DNA of 6,730 nucleotides from positions 1-6,730 of the forward strand of contig BNUR01000148.1 in the NCBI GenBank assembly GCA_025997495.1. The letters are read 5' to 3'. Below the pieces are notes generated by a model. The model saw only the letters and a list, made by a program, of their open reading frames with translations. It had not been told where the DNA came from and searched no databases. A program made the position numbers and the translations under genes. The stretch comes from Spirochaetia bacterium. GTDB lineage: Bacteria; Spirochaetota; Spirochaetia; Treponematales; Breznakiellaceae. Shown here piece after piece: positions 5,652 to 6,730 of the stretch. Positions within the stretch are counted from its first letter, which is position 1. Each line of letters starts with the position of its first letter.

Positions 5652-6245
5652 ATGAGTACAACAGTAGAACGGAAAGACGAAATACCGACTTTCGAGCAGA
5701 TCCGGGAGATGTTCCGGGAGACGCATCTGGAAATGAAAGAAATGGCCCGGGAAGCAGACCTGAGAAGGAAAGAGACTGACCGGCAAATGGCAGAGACTGA
5801 CCGGCGAATCAACGAGGTTTCCAAGCAACTTGGCGGAATGACCAAAAGTGACGGTGATTTGGCGGAAGAACATTTTTTCACCTCATTGGCATCAAAAATG
5901 ACCTTTGCCGGGCAACACTACGATACCATAGATCGCAATGTCAAAAGGAAAATCGGCGCTCTCGAAGGTGAATACGATATTGTCCTCTACAACGACGCCA
6001 GTGTAGGAATCGTTGAAGTGAAGAGTAAGGCGAGAACGGAACATTTAGAAAAACTGGTAACCAAAAAACTGCCGGATTTCCGAATGCTTTTTCCCCTCTA
6101 CCGGGATTACCCCGTCTACTTAGGGATCGGCAGTATATCTTTCGACGACCATGTACTCACAAAAGCCCATGAACTGGGAATTGGTGTACTCCGCCAAAAA
6201 GGCGATACCATTGAAGCCGACACCGGTCCCGTCCGTGCCTACTAG
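5652..6245 (+). CDS. Coiled-coil plus PD-(D/E)XK nuclease-like protein (DUF3782-like)
   Basis: This 197-residue protein has two parts. Residues about 15-60 form a highly charged coiled coil with repeated heptads (KETDRQMAETDRRINEVSKQ). Residues about 63-197 resemble a PD-(D/E)XK nuclease fold. After SDGDLAEEHFF, the core reads GEYDIVLYNDASVGIVEVKSK, which supplies Asp109 and the Glu122-x-Lys124 pair with the expected spacing. The C-terminal half (DYPVYLGIGSISFDD, then GIGVLRQKGDTIE) matches my memory of a family abundant in treponemes and cyanobacteria. The true substrate is unknown; proposed roles for such proteins are in mobile or defence DNA, but nothing here proves nuclease activity. GAGG at 5643-5646 precedes the ATG. 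A second copy starts at 6664. The 3' end overlaps an antisense toxin-like frame by 89 bases. Confidence 0.8.
   Translation: MSTTVERKDEIPTFEQIREMFRETHLEMKEMAREADLRRKETDRQMAETDRRINEVSKQLGGMTKSDGDLAEEHFFTSLASKMTFAGQHYDTIDRNVKRKIGALEGEYDIVLYNDASVGIVEVKSKARTEHLEKLVTKKLPDFRMLFPLYRDYPVYLGIGSISFDDHVLTKAHELGIGVLRQKGDTIEADTGPVRAY
5771..5805 (+). repeat. Heptad-encoding 21-base direct repeat
   Basis: AGAGACTGACCGGC occurs at 5771-5784 and 5792-5805, exactly 21 bases (seven codons) apart, inside the coiled-coil part of the nuclease-like gene. Each unit encodes ETDR plus one turn of the heptad. Gain or loss of a unit keeps the frame, so coil length can vary between paralogues. Confidence 0.8.
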
Positions 6246-6522
6246 TACCGAAGAAAAGAGAAGGGAGAGAAGTGCCTTCGGCACCGGGATGAAGAAAGCG
6301 ACATGTCTTTGCATGAAAAACATTGATAGTCTGCTCGTCAATCACGTTATAGATAATCTCAAGTAAATTCACATGCAAGTCTAACCTTATCAAAAGCCGT
6401 TTTTCTTCATCATCTTCCATAACTTCATCATACAGAAAATTCTCAATAGCAAATCGAATATCTGCTTCGCTTACCGTATGTTTAAACGCAGCAGGATTAA
6501 ACCTAATCTCAATTTCATCCAA
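6157..6522 (-). CDS. BrnT/RelE-like toxin-family protein, C-terminus probably altered
   Basis: From a TTG at 6520-6522 the minus strand encodes 121 residues. The first 85 or so form a compact unit: EIEIRFNPAAFKHTVSEADI, DDEEKRLLIRLD, NLLEIIYNVID and TINVFHAKTCR. The order (a KHxVS helix, an EE-R-x-L strand, a LLEIxY strand and a final VFHAxxCR) recalls BrnT/DUF497-type toxins of the RelE fold, which end in an Ar/A-R strand. I judge this a family resemblance, not an identification. The TTG is favoured because AAGAGG (6530-6535) lies 7 bases upstream and a good promoter precedes it; the more upstream TTG at 6585 is itself the -35 box. After TCR the frame runs about 35 further residues antisense to the nuclease-like gene, probably read-through after loss of the native end. 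No antitoxin gene follows. Confidence 0.6.
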   Translation of the reverse strand: MDEIEIRFNPAAFKHTVSEADIRFAIENFLYDEVMEDDEEKRLLIRLDLHVNLLEIIYNVIDEQTINVFHAKTCRFLHPGAEGTSLPSLFFGTSRHGRDRCRLQWYRLFGGVHQFPVHGLL

Positions 6523-6547
6523 AGGCAAACCTCTTATTTGCGCGTCT

Positions 6548-6585
6548 ATTATATAAAGGATAGCACACCGGCTAAAACGTGTCAA
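6548..6585 (-). promoter_or_regulatory. Promoter of the toxin-like gene
   Basis: On the minus strand a perfect TTGACA (6580-6585) is followed after 17 bases by TATCCT (6557-6562). A perfect TATAAT (6548-6553) lies slightly further on at an overlong 26-base spacing. Either -10 box gives a short leader before the AAGAGG ribosome binding site. The nonamer TTTAGCCGG (6568-6576) occupies the spacer. Confidence 0.65.
6568..6576 (-). promoter_or_regulatory. TTTAGCCGG nonamer in the toxin-like promoter spacer
   Basis: This is the same nonamer found in tandem in the leaders of both nuclease-like copies, here in reverse orientation between the -35 and -10 boxes. A protein bound there would block the promoter. 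The shared site is seen; its function is inferred. Confidence 0.4.
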
Positions 6586-6600
6586 ATTTCATCTGAGGCT

Positions 6601-6730
6601 GGCTTGGTCAACAGGGCTCGCTATTTAGCCGGTTTAGCCGTATACTGAAAGCACGAGGTAAATATGAGTACAACAGTAGAACGGAAAGACGAAATACCGA
6701 CTTTCGAGCAGATCCGGGAGATGTTCCGGG
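6601..6730 (+). repeat. Long direct repeat, copy 2 (cut by window end)
   Basis: The 130 bases to the window end match 5589-5718 with two substitutions, including the tandem nonamers (6624-6641), the TATACT box (6641-6646), the ribosome binding site and the start of the gene. Upstream of 6601 the two copies share nothing obvious. Confidence 0.97.
6664..6730 (+). CDS. Second copy of the coiled-coil nuclease-like gene (partial)
   Basis: Translation starts at the ATG at 6664 behind GAGG at 6655-6658 and gives the same first 22 residues (MSTTVERKDEIPTF and onward) as the copy at 5652, with no base difference in the coding part. The window ends inside codon 23, within the region that precedes the coiled coil. 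Whether the rest is full-length, or differs in heptad number or in the catalytic half, cannot be seen. Confidence 0.85.
   Translation, partial: MSTTVERKDEIPTFEQIREMFR

Larger units (their letters stand above)
5589..5718 (+). repeat. Long direct repeat, copy 1 (leader and start of the nuclease-like gene)
   Basis: These 130 bases recur at 6601-6730 with only two differences (C5599 versus A6611, and A5603 versus G6615). Copy 2 stops only because the window ends. Identity starts abruptly at GGCTTGGTCA and covers the 5' leader, the ribosome binding site and the first 22 codons. The spacing between copies is 1012 bases. Confidence 0.97.

Noticed and set aside
6272..6284. GTGCC-TTC-GGCAC small hairpin as a terminator
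   Set aside because: The stem has only 5 bp and no T-run follows in either direction, only a loose pyrimidine tract on the minus strand.
6120..6341. Minus-strand 73-codon frame overlapping the end of the nuclease-like gene
   Set aside because: It has no ribosome binding site, and it overlaps both the better supported toxin-like frame and the nuclease-like gene.
6151..6366. Plus-strand 71-codon frame over the nuclease-like 3' end
   Set aside because: It starts within the nuclease-like gene, has no ribosome binding site, and its tail is antisense to the toxin-like gene.
5589..6730. CRISPR array
   Set aside because: There are only two long repeats a kilobase apart with genes between them, not short repeats with regular spacers.

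Overview
The window looks like accessory-rich spirochaete DNA, most likely from a Treponema of the termite-gut type. The grounds are the balanced base composition, a C1/corrinoid methyl-transfer operon, and a coiled-coil plus PD-(D/E)XK gene whose layout I associate with treponemes. This assignment comes from protein resemblance alone; no rRNA or tRNA lies in the window.

Positions 1-3600 hold a compact plus-strand operon of four genes with gaps of 18, 4 and 16 bases. In order they are a UroD/MtaA-type methyltransferase whose 5' end looks frameshifted, a methyltetrahydrofolate:corrinoid methyltransferase (AcsE/MtvA type), a His-rich CobW/COG0523 GTPase and a DUF1638 protein. A strong intrinsic terminator closes the operon. 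The likely joint task is moving methyl groups between a methylated substrate, a corrinoid and tetrahydrofolate. The GTPase would supply a metal, and DUF1638 has an unknown helper role. No corrinoid protein or substrate-specific methyltransferase is visible, so these would have to lie upstream or elsewhere.

Positions 3598-5515 are a scar region. On the minus strand there is a 49-residue small gene with a good ribosome binding site, directly behind a C-terminal fragment of a second UroD-family gene that lacks the zinc-binding cysteines. That fragment abuts the N-terminal remnant of an IS4/Tn5-type transposase, which is frameshifted and cut off after the first catalytic Asp. On the other side of the IS remnant is the C-terminal part of a plus-strand, beta-rich, probably surface-exposed protein without a proper start. 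The simplest history is an IS insertion followed by deletion.

Positions 5516-6730 hold a tandem duplication. A PD-(D/E)XK-type gene with an N-terminal coiled coil (5652-6245) and its leader recur 1012 bases downstream, where the second copy runs off the window end. Between the copies, on the minus strand, lies a BrnT/RelE-like toxin-family gene with a consensus-like promoter. The nonamer TTTAGCCGG appears in the leader of both nuclease copies and in the promoter spacer of the toxin-like gene, which suggests a shared regulatory site.
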